In this document: piece after piece, positions 38,640 to 51,400 of the stretch
How positions within the stretch are numbered: position 1 is the first letter of the stretch
Layout of the letters: each line of letters begins with the position of its first letter
Assembly (NCBI GenBank): GCA_036877525.1
Contig: JAZGTH010000072.1
Span: 6,224,501 to 6,288,500 of the forward strand
Direction of reading: 5' to 3'
DNA: 64,000 nucleotides
Source of the DNA: Chromobotia macracanthus
Lineage: Eukaryota; Chordata; Actinopteri; Cypriniformes; Botiidae
The notes under the pieces: generated by a model
What the model was told of the DNA's origin: nothing
Databases searched by the model: none
What the model saw: only the letters and a program-made list of their open reading frames with translations
Made by a program: the position numbers and the translations under genes

Positions 38640-38965
38640 TCTGATGTGAGTGTGTGTTGTGTGTGTCGGTACAGCAGAGCAAATATTGGCATTCATTTCT
38701 CTGGCTACATTTTTGCCGGGTGTCACTTTAATTGGCCTGGAGAACGTCAGCACAAATAAATGAGAGCTGCCTCTCTAAAAGCTCGAGCTAAATGAAATAT
38801 TTTTCCCTCTATTGTTCACTCCACCTTCTCACGCCTCCCGCCTCCCTCCATCCGTGAGAAATCTCCAGCCTTTCCTCTGAGGTAAATAATGACTTAATAC
38901 AGCCAGATAAAGGTGGAGAAATAATGAAACAGCAAATTGCCATTTGTTTCTCTTTAACACAGCGT
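38640..38965. promoter_or_regulatory. Possible conserved enhancer
   Basis: Dense complex sequence with homeodomain-type cores (TTTAATTGGCC, AATAATGAC) and other words such as AATATTGGCATTC and GCCAGATAAAGG. It has no repeats and no good exon structure. It lies about 10 kb beyond the 3' end of efnb3 and 16 kb upstream of the kdm6b candidate promoter. Inference from texture only. Confidence 0.25.
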
Positions 38966-39340
38966 TTCTATTTGACTTGAGCTGTTAGGGGTGAGAGAAT
39001 TGCTGCCTGTTGCAGCAGAGTTTGTTTCTGTCGTTTGTTATCTCTGTTTTGACAGGGGTGAGATGGGTAACACTAGTAAACACACACACATGAATGCATC
39101 TCAGTTTTACAACCACGACCAGGCAGAAGACAGCTGGTCGCTCACTTACTGTGACAAATGCAGAAAGAGAGAGAGAGAGAGACAGACCTGCTGAAATAAA
39201 CCACTTGAACCAGTCTAAGGTTGTGAACTGGTCTCCAAATCTGGCTGTGCAGGTAAAGCTGTAAAGAGGGCTTTTGAGCATGTTCACCAGCCAACCAGTT
39301 AAACCATCTCAAAAGATTGGATCCCCAAATCAAATTCTGA

Positions 39341-39420
39341 CATTATTTGCTCTTCCTCATGTCATTTCAGACCTGTATGACAATTCTTCGTTGGGACACA
39401 AATTGTATTAACCACTTTTA
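39341..39420. mobile_element. Fragment of common fish short inverted-repeat element
   Basis: The sequence attctgacattatttgctc, ttcctcatgtcatttcagac and gtatgacaattcttcg follows the order of the widespread fish element whose end reads like tgtcatcatttactcaccc, then catgtcgttccaaacc. It is heavily mutated. Family recognised from memory only. Confidence 0.35.
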
Positions 39421-39789
39421 TGACACTTGTGTGAAAGCAGCAAAACCAAAACTCACTCCAACTGAAATTAAAACACATTTTTCACTGAACATTAAAACTA
39501 TCTGACAATTCATGCATTTCTAATGTCAGAGTGTAACAAACATATGATTCTAACATAACTAATAGTTTCTAACAGGCTCTTCAATCACAGATTTCATCTA
39601 AAAGAGCCATGTTGAAAGAGTCAAACACTATTTACTAGTTAAGAGATAATCATGAATACTAGTGATTCAGACCTGTTAGTCTGTCCAAACCAGCAGTGAG
39701 CAGCTCTGAGTCTACAGGCATGCTCATTATTTAATCTTAACTGACAGACTTTGAGGATTTTAAGGAACGAGGTGCAATGTGAGTCCTTA

Positions 39790-39829
39790 TCCTAACCTTA
39801 ACCTAACCTTAACCTAACCTTAACCTAAC
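39790..39829. repeat. Telomere-like (CCTAACCTTAA) tandem repeat
   Basis: Three and a half perfect copies of an 11-bp unit, CCTAACCTTAA, related to but distinct from the vertebrate telomere repeat CCCTAA. Confidence 0.85.
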
Positions 39830-40986
39830 GCTGTAATCAGTGAATGGCTCTGATGACCTCTGACCTCTGGTCAGACTCTTTACTGTCTGATCCTCTGAAT
39901 CTCACCCTCTGCTCCTCCTGATCTCATCAGTCTCAGGACATTTTAAAACAACACTTCCTTCAAACAGATATCTGTTGGCTGCTCATTTAGAAGTCAAACG
40001 CTCTGAAGGTCACTACACTCTTTGTTCAGCTCAACTCCCTAGCAAGATCCTCTGGTAAACTTTGACCCTGGATGAGCAACCACTCTTGCAAATCAAAGGC
40101 CGACATGCTGCTGATAGGCTGGGAGAGATCTTGTCTCTTGAGAACATGAGAACAAGACTTTATGTCTTCTGAGGTCAGGAAGCCTTCATTGTGTGCAATT
40201 AAGAATTTAGTTATTAAAGCATTACAACAATGTTTTGAATTTGAATGGGTTTAGGCTTTGCTAACTAAGAGAAGTATATCAGTAGAAAAAGAGAAATAGT
40301 TTTCAGATCCCGATTCTGGAATATCTCACTGGCTATCAGATGTTATCTTTGTGTATATTCCAAAGACCAGAACAAAGTGTAAATGAACATTGTGGTGTGA
40401 AGAGGAATATGTAGGAATGAGCAGGGACTGTTCTGATTGGTTGGCATTATCAGAAGTCTGTGAGTGCACTGAGTCACAGTTTATCCTTAACTCATATAAA
40501 GAGACAAGTGAGAAACACAGACGGGAATAAAGTGTTGTTTGCTTGACAAACATTTACTGAAAGAGATTCTGTAACTCTTCTCCTGTTTTTTACTTCCCTG
40601 ATGAACACACACACACAAACAATTTTCTCTTTCAAAAGACTGACACATACATTTGGTTTCCAAGGTAACCACGCTTTTGTCTATCTTGTTGCCAGGTGAC
40701 TGGTTGTCATAGAATCTAGACAGATACACATTTTAGTATTTGATGTGAAACTCCAACTGTAATCACTCACTCTCTCTTTCTCTATATTTGGTTTCTATGT
40801 TATTCTTTCATTCTTTACATTTCTACATTTCAATTTGATTCTTGGTTCACTTTCTAATTTGAAGAAATTCCTGACTAGTAGATTTAAACCTAAAGCAAAA
40901 ATACAAATGTTCTACCATCATCACATGGTGACAATTCTCTCCTTGACAACAAATGCAGGATGCACCAGCTCTCTCCAGCAGCGATC

Positions 40987-41032
<46 letters not shown>

Positions 41033-41040
41033 TAGATAGA
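40987..41040. repeat. (GACA)n tetranucleotide repeat
   Basis: About 11 perfect GACA units followed by three GATA units. Confidence 0.97.
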
Positions 41041-42599
41041 GCTGAACTATCTCTGTTTGTGAAAGCATGTCTGCCCTTCATCTGACACAGTTTCGAGGGA
41101 TCTGAGAGTAGTTGGGTAAATTTGGCTAATTCTGCTGATGTGTCGGGGGAGAGAAACACACTGCAGCTGACTGAACTGGGTTACTATTAAATGTAGGGCA
41201 AAGATCCAAACCAGAATCACCACACACATGCTCAGTAAAACACTTCTCCAAACACAAATGGCAGCTGGTACACAGACAAAACACCGAGCAGTGCACACAC
41301 ACACACACTCATCTACAGTGAGCTGGCACAAACAAACACACAAGCGCTCTCACACAAGTAAACTTTGTATGGGTCTATGTTCTACTGATTGTCTGTTGTG
41401 TCAATATTTACTTTAACACTCTCTGAATTCTCTGTTCTCTTCATCTGTTCATTATATTCACAGCACCCCTAATGTGGAAAAAGATACAAACACACTCACA
41501 CAAATCTGTTTACCTCACCCCAAAATAAACACTGATGCACTTTAAGTACAATACACAGAGCTAGATAGATACAAAGAATTGCAAAGTCAAATTGATAGAG
41601 ACATACACGCAACACAAACACACACATGCAACACTCATGCAAACAGAGACCATGAATGTGGACAGACAAACAACAGCCACACGGATTAGTGAGGAACAAA
41701 AGGTAACCTGACATAACACTTCTGCTCTGAGAACACCAAACAATACTGTCATCAATACATTTCACTGAACTGATCAATGACGGACCAAAAGAATATCTGA
41801 AGCACTCCCACACTTTCTTTCTGTGTTTTATCCCATATAATAGGTTTATTACTGATGTAAGAACCTGGATTCAGCAAAAACAAATGTTTCTGGTTACTGA
41901 TGTCTGACTCCCTGGCGTTATTTGTATCTGATGATGAATTTATTCACAATAATATGGCTCTTACTGACATACAGTGAGTGAGAGTGAAGATTTGTGAGGA
42001 CGTGAAGTAAACAGCTGTTTACAAATCATCTGTGTTACAGACCTTCACTAAACTTCTGTTTGGAATTCTATTCGAGTTCCAGTCCTGGATTCTGACTGAT
42101 CAATACAGCATTCCAGCCATGCTAAAACACAAACAGCTATGACACAGAACATGCAAAATTATTGTCAATATTTTGATGCATTTTGCTGTGTGTTATACTG
42201 CAAATATACACATATGTGAGAGGGTAACAGCCGCCTAATTACCCCCTTCAGCTGTGACTGTATTCACACACAGAGGTAGAAAGACTCCAGAGGGACATTA
42301 AGAAGCCCTGACTGTTAATACAAGCAGACAGGGTTAATGTTACACTGGCCATGATTTGTGCTCTGTGCTTATAGGAGAAAATGACCTTTCAGAAGGAATA
42401 AGAGACAGAATGAGCGACTGAGGAAGAGAAGCGAGAAACTGCTGGAGTTCCTCTGAACAGCTCACACACAGGAAGTGGGTGTTTGTGAGGGTGTCTGTGT
42501 TCAGTGTATGAGTTACACACGTCTCTACAGCTGGGGTGTATGGGTGTACTGCAGGGTGTCCGTGTGAAAGATGATTGACTTTAAAACAACCGTTCCCTT

Positions 42600-42825
42600 A
42601 CAAATGACATTTCTGTCAGCATTTAATCATCCTTCAAGTTGCATATTTGTGTGGCTTTTATTAAAACACAAAAGGAAACATTAAGAAGAATGTTCACACT
42701 ATATTCCATTGAGTAAAAGTGAATGAAGAGGGTGCTCTCAAGAACTTATTTCAAAAATGATAAGCAGAGTTTGGAGGTTCACAATGTCATGAGGGAGAAT
42801 AAATGATGACAAAATTGTACAATTT
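42600..42825. mobile_element. Degraded short inverted-repeat transposon (MITE)
   Basis: The left end tttctgtcagcatttaatca pairs imperfectly with the right end gagaataaatgatgacaaaa. Inside are acacaaaaggaaacatt and aagaatgttcacac, matching the order of a ubiquitous fish element (tgtcatcatttactcaccc ... acacaaaagaagatatt ... gggtgagtaaatgatgacag). It is non-autonomous, about 225 bp. Comparison is from memory. Confidence 0.6.
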
Positions 42826-42829
42826 TTTG

Positions 42830-45800
42830 CTTGAACAAACCCTCTGATCCACACCTAAAACCTCTCAGCTCTTTATTTATCTTATTTCTGTAACCAAAGA
42901 AACAACTGAGGTCCTAACCATTCTCAGTGTCATCATATGTAATCCTGAGCTTATGTTTCTGGTCAGGTATCAGAAAACATGGGCCGTGAGACACTGAGGT
43001 ACTCAGAGTGTGTGTGTGTGGAGAGTTGCACAAGTTCATTAACCGTTTCTTCACCTCCTGAAGCCCCCCTCCATACATCGCACAAGTATTACCTTCATAA
43101 ATCCCTGCTTTTTCTGCCCCAGACTCTCTCTTCAGAAACAAATGTTCTCTCTCTCTCTGTCACATGCAGACAGGCTGCGGTTCACTGACTTCACTGTATC
43201 TTTTTGTCTGAGGGCCGCCAGGTTTTGTTTTGTGAAGGGAAATAACCACGAGAGACCCCCCATTCCCTGAGCCACAGCAAATCCCGACCCAGTCTAAGCC
43301 CCTCACATTCCACACAGTGCCCGGGTCAAAGGTCACAGCCAGCACAATAATGAGCTAAAAGGATATGAGTTGTGAACAAAGGTGAAGTTCACCCAGGTCT
43401 TAAATCCTGCTCAGCAGAGAGAGAATTTGGGGAAGCCAAAAGAACATTGGGGGAACGTACTCTTTGTCTACATGAGCTGAGGGAAACTAATCGCATGTGT
43501 TTGAGTAGAACAAACCTTCAACTACTGCGATGGCATCAAACAAAGGCTGACGGTATAACAACACAGAACATTGACTTTTTCTCAGTCTGTGCTTCAAAAA
43601 TATTTCTCTCATTCATTGTCAACATACAGCACACACTGAAAAAGGCATCTTAAAGAGTTCAACGACTTGAAGCAAAACCTACCAGCTCTACAATAATTCT
43701 GTGTATTACTAGATTCCACTGTTTGATCTAAAGCAAATAAATTATTTGACTGAAAAGTGACAAGCACACAAAACTGTCGTCTTAACAGATCATGAATTAA
43801 AAGCTCTTCAAATAAAGAACTGCAAATAATTTAATCATTTCAGACAGATGCTTCGTTTCCATTTTACTTGGAACGCAGAGATTGTGGGACACCAGGATGT
43901 CTTTAATAAAGCTGAAATGACTCTGAAAAATATGTCCTCTACATAAACATACATCATCATTTACTAACCTCAAAGCTCATAATTGATCTTGATAAGTTTA
44001 AACAATAAATACATTTTAAGGGGATTTTCAAGAACCGTTCTGTTCTATTGTCTGAATCGAGTGTGAGGGCACAATTTTGAGGGCATGTGTGTGAGATACA
44101 GTGTGTACTTGTTGAAACGAGTGTGTGAGAGCGAGTACGATAATTAAAAGCTGTTGTGGTCTCGGCGCAGAGCGTGTCTCCAGAGGAAGATGCTAATCTT
44201 TACGAGCGTGTGTGTGTGACCTGTCTGTAAGGGAGGATGTCTCCTCTGAAGGAATGTTGACCTAGAATCCAGAGCATGGATAATCCTGACAAGATCACAA
44301 ATCTCATTCTGTCACCAGAATGACAAAGTGTGTGTGTGTTTGCAATTTATGTGGGTGATAATGAAGATTACACTTTATGTGTGTAGGGTTGCAAAACCAC
44401 CCACAATTGCCCCAAAAATGAACAATATAACTTGTTAGCATTGCTAACTGTCCGTATGTGTGTGTATGAGATGTATTACAACAGATGGTGTGAAATCTGT
44501 GCATGCGAGGTAGAAAAGAACAGATCTGTGGTATCTGTCAGAATGTCAATCAAACTTTTCAGCGGCGTTTCATCTGTGTGTACAGGTTTGTTACAGTCAC
44601 ACAGATGTTGAAAGGGAACATAGTGTGTAACATTTCAAGTTTGTGATTCATGTCATTTGGTTTGGGTCAGTACACATAAGAATTTGACGGGCCGCACACC
44701 GCACACAAACTAATTCAGCGCTAAAGCCTTCAGTCAAGCACCTTTAATTCACCGGCGAGCTCTTTAAACACACACAAACAGCCGAATGAAAAGAGTCCTG
44801 CTATCTCTGAGGCCCAGACGGGCCCTCGGCCCTCAGGCGGCCATTAGAAGAGTGAAGGTGAGTTTCAGAGAAGACCAGAGCTCAAACAGGCTGAAAGATG
44901 CCTGTCAGTTGTGCTGTCCGCCCCAGAGGAGCATGGGAAAATTTCTCTGTAATCTCAAACGCGGGTTCAGTGTCTGAATAAGTATGTGAATCCCTTTAAT
45001 TGTGATTATCTCTATATTTTAAAATACAAGACAGATACTTTCTTTATATCGACGTAAGAAAGGCGCGTATCAGACAAGCGAAGCGCGTGTTTGATGTGCG
45101 CGTGCACGCGCGTCTGACAGACTGTGAATGCCCCTGCCGGGGCAAATATTACTGCACTGAATAACAGCTCTATCACACACTGCCTAAAGATAAAGACACA
45201 CACTGTGCTGTGGAGGGTTTTTTACAGCGTCTGTCAAAATGCCTCTTTGATTTAGTGTTGGGACATGACGGGCCAACACATCAACACTGCTGTAAAGATA
45301 AAGCAGAGGGGAAGAAGCTGAGGCTGTCCATTAAACACCAGTGACCGATTCTGACCCACCAGCGAACCGAGTCACAACAAACACGGTCACAAAGCATGTT
45401 CCGAGTGAGAGAATGAGCAACATTACACGCATGTAAAGAAATGCGTGAGTCTGTGAACACAATCCCAGAGTGCTTTGCGCTCAGCTCTGTGAAAATAAAG
45501 CGAGATGCTTGTGTATATGCTTATATTTCATCATTACTGGCAATGTTTTAAAAATGTGACTTACTTTTAACGTGAATTATTTTACCCAATGTCTGTGCAG
45601 GGCCTTATTATGCTTATTAATATGCTTATTAATAGAATATCACAATGTTAACTGTCGTGTGTCCAGTACAGAATGCTGTCAGTGTGGGCAGTTTCTCACC
45701 GGCTAGAGAGATGGACAGAATTACATGACAAACCACCACAGAGGCAGAATTATTATCATCTTTTCAGTTTTTATCAGTGCTTTTTACTGCTTGGAATGTA

Positions 45801-47465
45801 ATCTTTATTTAATGGAGTGTCTGCATTGAAAAGAGAAAGACAGATAGAAAGACTGCTAGACAGCACCAGAACACTGCTTTTCTTAATGTCTCGACATGGT
45901 CTTTTTTAACATATTAACATTTATTTAACATTGCTCATTGTTTTTTATAACATATCATCATTATCTGAACATCAGTATTCTTTCAAGTCCCATACCGTCT
46001 AACTGGACTTTTAAAACATTGAAGAGTTTGATCCAGCATTAGCCGTGTTCCCCTCCCAATGATATCGGCACTGTTTGCAGAAATACTGTTGAGAGATTGT
46101 TAGAAATGCAACAGTCTTTACACTTCAGTTTCAAGGCATCTCATATCATGATATTAAATTAGTTGACAAAAAACACAACTAAATAAATCTAGTATTAAAT
46201 GACTAAACAAAAAAGGTCCAAAACAAGATGTTGAAACAGTGTTTGGTGCTCGTGTGTGGTCACTGTTGGTGTTTGTTAGCTGCAAGTATTGAAATGCGTC
46301 TTTAGGTGAACACTAATCCTGTCAGACTGCTTCTCTGTGCTGGAAGCTGAGCGAGCCCTGCCTATCAGAGGAAGTGCTTTATGTCAGAGGATTTAAACAA
46401 TCAGTTTAATCACATAATGCTGGTATGAAGGAGAAATTAAAGATAATAACACAAAAATTGGTCTGATTTCTGCTCTTCTTGATCACAGAAAAAGACTACA
46501 GGCATGCAGAGGGAAGATCAGATACTATCTGCCCCATTTTACTGGGGTTGTTGTAATGATATACACCCTCTACAAGGGTCTTTTGCTATTAACAAATAAA
46601 CACTGTTGAATATAACAAAATGTGAAGAAAAAGAAGAGGGAACATGAAAAAGCCTTATAGGTAAAAAAGTTCCCATATAATATGATAAAGCATCAGTTCT
46701 GACATTGTGTGTGTGTGTAGCTATTTGTGTGAAAGACAGAAATCCATAAAAGAAACTGTTCCATCTAAACCAGGAAGCTCAGGTCATCACCCATCGTCTC
46801 CTGTTATGTCTTGATGATGATGTCATGTCTCGTCAAGTGACATGAAATAACTCAGGTGACCTGTAGACCAGATGCCTCAAGCTGGCACAGAGTGATAATG
46901 TCAGAGATGGTTGGAGACATCACCCAAACATGATAATCAGAGGCAAAGCAAGATTGTAACCTAGCAACAGAAAGCTGTAAGACGTGAACAGTGGTTGGTT
47001 TGTGATTGTGTTAATTAAGACACACAGTGGTGAAGTGAGTATTATTCACACTGTCTTTGGCCTTAACAACAATCACAAAACACATACAAATGCACAGCTG
47101 GATTCCATCTGCTGGGGTTACATGTGAAAACACAAACAGTTATGGAAGGTAAGCAGAGCATCCTTGTGTGAAACTCTTAAATCATCATGAGTGAAGGGCT
47201 CCCGTGTCGTCTGTCTGTGATCTCTGAACTCTGACCTCCGACTTCTTCATCCTCACCTCCTCCACACGCATGTCCTGCTCCTCTTATAATGATGTTTAAA
47301 AAATGTCTAACACAAGCAACTGTGTGCTGAGGAGTTATGACAGAAAGCTAATGAAGTGGAGGGAATGAGAAACTGTTTCTCTGATGCACAATAAATAAAT
47401 ATGACTGAGTTCTGAGTTCAAAGAATGTCAAAACAAACAGCCACAATCAGATGAGAAATGAAAAC
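42830..47465. other. Intergenic downstream of efnb3
   Basis: No gene recognised. A CT run near 43145-43158, one exon-like plus-strand segment (44782-44858) and AT-rich filler. Short open frames show no family similarity. Confidence 0.5.
44690..44960. other. Complex GC-balanced block, possible CNE or cryptic exon
   Basis: Within AT-rich surroundings this block has higher complexity. On plus, an acceptor-like cacaaacag (ending 44781) and a strong donor GAAG|GTGAGT (donor at 44859) bracket 77 nt. It could be a conserved element or an exon of an unannotated transcript. Not recognised. Confidence 0.2.
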
Positions 47466-47469
47466 ATTC

Positions 47470-48018
47470 GGGGAGAATTCACTAAGAATGAATTGCACCC
47501 GCTGATAGTGCCATTTATTTGCATTGCACGCCAGTTCACTAAAAGTATTACACAAATCAGGCAATGATGGAAATGAATGCAATTAGCATGGCATGATTTT
47601 CCTGTTGTGTGCGGCAGTTTTCAGTGTTCTGCTTCACTGAGACTGTACAGTATCACTGTCAGTCTAATCCTGGATCAGCACTTTGATACTGAAGTTTTGC
47701 TCAACTGTAAGATGAATTACTGCTCGTACACAAACGTCTTCATTAAACACAATTAATTCTGAGGGCGGTAATTGTGTGACGTTAACTGTGGCAGGAAAAT
47801 AGTCCATAATTCTGTAATGCAACACAGTCCGTAATAATGCTGATTTACATAGAAAAGACGCATGTCTTTTGTGCTGAAAATAATGAATAATAAAATGATG
47901 AAATACAGTGCAGCTGATCTGGCGCATGGTTAAACTGGGCTGTAGACGGTTAATACACAGGTTTTTGTGTTGCAATGTCGCACACAAAAGTGGCACAACT
48001 ATCCAGTGAATTTGCCCC
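47470..48018. mobile_element. Non-autonomous DNA transposon with terminal inverted repeats
   Basis: The left end GGGGAGAATTCACTAAGAAT and the inverted right end GGGGCAAATTCACTGGATAG agree at about 14 of 20 bases and delimit 549 bp. A related right-end sequence (tttagtgaatttacccc) recurs at 57040-57056 in the efnb3 intron, supporting a dispersed family. There is no transposase; a long minus-strand frame inside it has no recognisable similarity. It lies 440 bp past the efnb3 stop codon and may be part of the 3'UTR. Confidence 0.5.
47514..47519 (-). terminator. Candidate efnb3 poly(A) signal
   Basis: AATAAA on the minus strand, about 0.94 kb after the efnb3 stop codon. It lies inside the inverted-repeat element at 47470-48018, so if used the poly(A) site would be transposon-derived. 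Confidence 0.25.
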
Positions 48019-48454
48019 ATAGCACCAAAAAAAACGTAAGAAGGACGTATATTTTTATACAGTATTCTTCTGCAAAAGAATCACGTTAAAGTCTTGCACC
48101 CTACTGTTTGGTTTTGAGGATAAACACATTAATCTATTTGATTCCAGGCTGTATAAATTTATCTGGGAGAGATGTGATACTGTGATACATCCCATGTGAA
48201 GCTCTAATTCACCTTCCCCATGTCACACACAAATATACACACATGTAAATAAACACATCAACAATAACCCGAGATCTGAACTGCATTTCCTTTCGGTAAG
48301 ATATTAAACCAGTCAGCGGGTTCATCTTTCAGCAGTGTGTTTTTTTAAGATCTAGGCTCTTACATAGAGTCTCTTGAACACATTTTCACACACTGTATAT
48401 ATGTGTGTGTGTGTGGTCAGAATGGATTTCTCTAGGCGTTCGCCTGTGCTCTTC

Positions 48455-51400
48455 TCATACTTTATAGTAGATATTGGCGGGACTCTGAGGGGGCATTTCC
48501 TGAACGATGTAGACGGGGTGTCCGTAATCGCCACTCACTTTCTCGTAGTGGGGGCAGTAAGCTGAGTCAGAGGTACGCAGGGGGATGATGATGTCACTGG
48601 GTTCTGAGCCGTTATTGTTGCCCCCGCCGGACCCTGTTCCCACCCCACCGGAGCTCCCTCTCTTTGGGCTAAGAGAAGAAAGTGAAAGGGCCGGATGGTG
48701 AGTCTCCGAGTGCTTGGCTTTCCTTCGTCTGTAACACACCACCGCGATCACCACAGCGATGAGGAGGAGGAAGGCTCCCACGGCACCGCCGGAGATCAGG
48801 GCGATGTTAGAGACAGACACGGTGCCGCTGTCTTCTCTCTCGCCCGCCTCACCTCCATCACTCCCTTTAGAGCCAGTATCCACATCTGCTGGAGAGATGA
48901 AAAATCAATGCTCTCCTGAAGCAGAGACTGATGCAGGACTTCTGAAGATCACTTCCCCTTTACACGTTCTTATGATTAAACCTACAACAGATATCCTGAC
49001 AGTACATAAACTTTTAATCTACAACTCACTTTGATTCAGTATGAGTTCAGAAACGCTTCATGTTTGGCTTCAACACTGTTTGATTCCTAAAATATTTATC
49101 TTTTGGAATCAGCTAAGCCAGCACAGCATAAATCACAACGAAAGTCATTCAAAAACTTGTTTCATTGTCTTTAAAATGTTATTGAATAAACTGTGTGACA
49201 ACTTCATTCCTACCGATTATGATATCCAAGTTGATACATGAAGGCTAGACCCTACTGGGGTTTTCACACTTGAAATATATAAACTAGTGCCATTTTTAAG
49301 CCTAGGTTAACATAATCCAGAGTTGTGTTATTCCATGATTCTTTCATGGTTAATAATTAATCCTAGGTAGTCAGCTTTTAAATTTCACACATTTTGTAAA
49401 CTCTAGGTTAACATTCCTATTTACAAGATTAAACATCTGTGAAGACGTCTAGAAATAAATCTGCTATGGATGTCTTAAGTCTTAAAACATACAACAAAAA
49501 AATGTATATGAAAAAATGTAAATTATAAATGCTACATCCTGTAATCTGTGTCCCAAATTCTGACTGTTACCTGGAGTTCTGCTGTTGGGTCGGGCTGGAT
49601 CAGGTTTGGGCTTTGGAGGAAGTCCATATGCAGCTATAGGAGCAAAGAAAGTGAATTGTGTATGACATGATGAAAAACAGGATCAGTTACAGGTCCACAA
49701 TAAACAGGTGAGTGTGTGCTGCTGCTGCTGATGAAGGTTCTTACTCTGTCCCACTTTGAGAATCAGCTTCATCCCTCGTGTCACGCACACTCCTCCTCTC
49801 ATACTGTCAATGCCCTCTTTGGTGCCATCAGAGGTAGCTTTAGGAAAACAGAACAACATTAATGTAGAGGTAATGACTTCAGCAGAGATGGCCTGAATTC
49901 ATTTTAGAAAGTGTAAAATGTGAGTTTCAGCATTAAAATCTACTGACTTATAACACTCCATCACTTGAAAACATTTGAAGAACAGTCACCAAACCTGCTG
50001 AGTGAGTGAGTGTGTGTGTGTGTACAGCAGATGTGCTTAACAATATTGTGGCTAACATATTACAAGTGACTGTTCACTGTTAAAAGGGTTTTTATCATTA
50101 TAACACACTGTTTCCATCCATTAAACCTGTCACAATCATTTCTGTCACTTCTGCACAATTTAATTTTATTAGAGCTTCAGCTTGCATTTTCATTATCAGC
50201 AGTTAAATTCATTCTCTTACAATTTACCACTGCAGCAATTAAACTTAATGTTTAAGGGTTAAACAATTTTACAAATGAACCAGATTATATTACTGTAGAA
50301 TTTCAACAAATAATCATTTATTATATGATTCACATAATAATAATCATTTCTATGTACCTTTCCTGCATATATTACTTGTATTTTAATAATATTTAAAAAA
50401 CAATGCATCCAAAACAAAGCAATGAAATTGTTGATTACACCTTGTAAAGGTTTTTATAAGTATTTCTTTAGTCAAGTTAGTCAGTCAGTTGTCATTAGTA
50501 AAGTTAAGACAACTCCAATTTAGAAAAGTCATTTACAATTTGTAAAAGATAATTTGTACATGTTTTTGGGGTAACTTACTGGTACATACATAGACTTGCT
50601 GAGCATACATTAATGGACAGTACACACACACACACTCACACTCACAGATTGTCTCAGATTAAACACACTCTTGCCCTGCAGCTTTTCAATAAACCCAAAC
50701 ACACATTCAAACATTCATCTTCATCTTCTCTTATCCACATGACAAGATTCTGTCATCATCATGAGAAGAGAATACAGAATTTTCCATCTTCTTCGTTGTT
50801 TATTTTCAGGTTACAGAAGTTTAATTTAGTTAATTTTGTTTTAAAATGTTAGCATGGCTAAACATACAGGACTGTATGTAAAACATCATTAAGCAGTAAA
50901 GGTTATAGTCCTTCAGAATTGCTCTTTGCCTGTTTAGATCACGCTCGTCTTTGGGCTGCTTTGTGTATAGGAAACTGTCTCTCAATAATAACAGAGACCT
51001 GACCACAACTATGATGCCTTTTAACAATGTATACAATCATCCCTCAAAACACACACACACACACACACTGCCTCCCACAGTCTTCACATCACTAAATATT
51101 TCATAGCTGAGGCGCCTCTGTACTTTAAGAGTCAGTACATTACTCATGTATTTCTGAACAACTCTCCATACCAGTACTGATACTGCATTCAAACACTGTT
51201 CAGACTCGCTCCCTGTGGCACACAGAGCTGCATCTTCAAACTTATTTTCCTTTCCAAAAATAAAACCTGCTTATGAGGGCGATATTGAATTCTTCACTGC
51301 TGAAACATTCTGCATTCGATCCATTCCATATTTTACTAAATCTCTGCATGACACGCTGTAGTTAATCTCTAGTGCTCTGAAACTGTGGTGCTCCAATACA

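Larger units (their letters stand above)
33850..42590. other. Intergenic, microsatellites and possible enhancers
   Basis: No gene recognised. It includes CT (37395-37432), CAGA (40987-41040) and telomere-like (39790-39829) repeats, a transposon relic near 39341, and two blocks of complex, moderately GC-balanced sequence that look like conserved non-coding elements (35560-35735, 38640-38965). Confidence 0.5.

Noticed and set aside
47664..48020. 118-codon minus-strand frame after efnb3
   Set aside because: It lies within an inverted-repeat transposon and has no recognisable transposase similarity.
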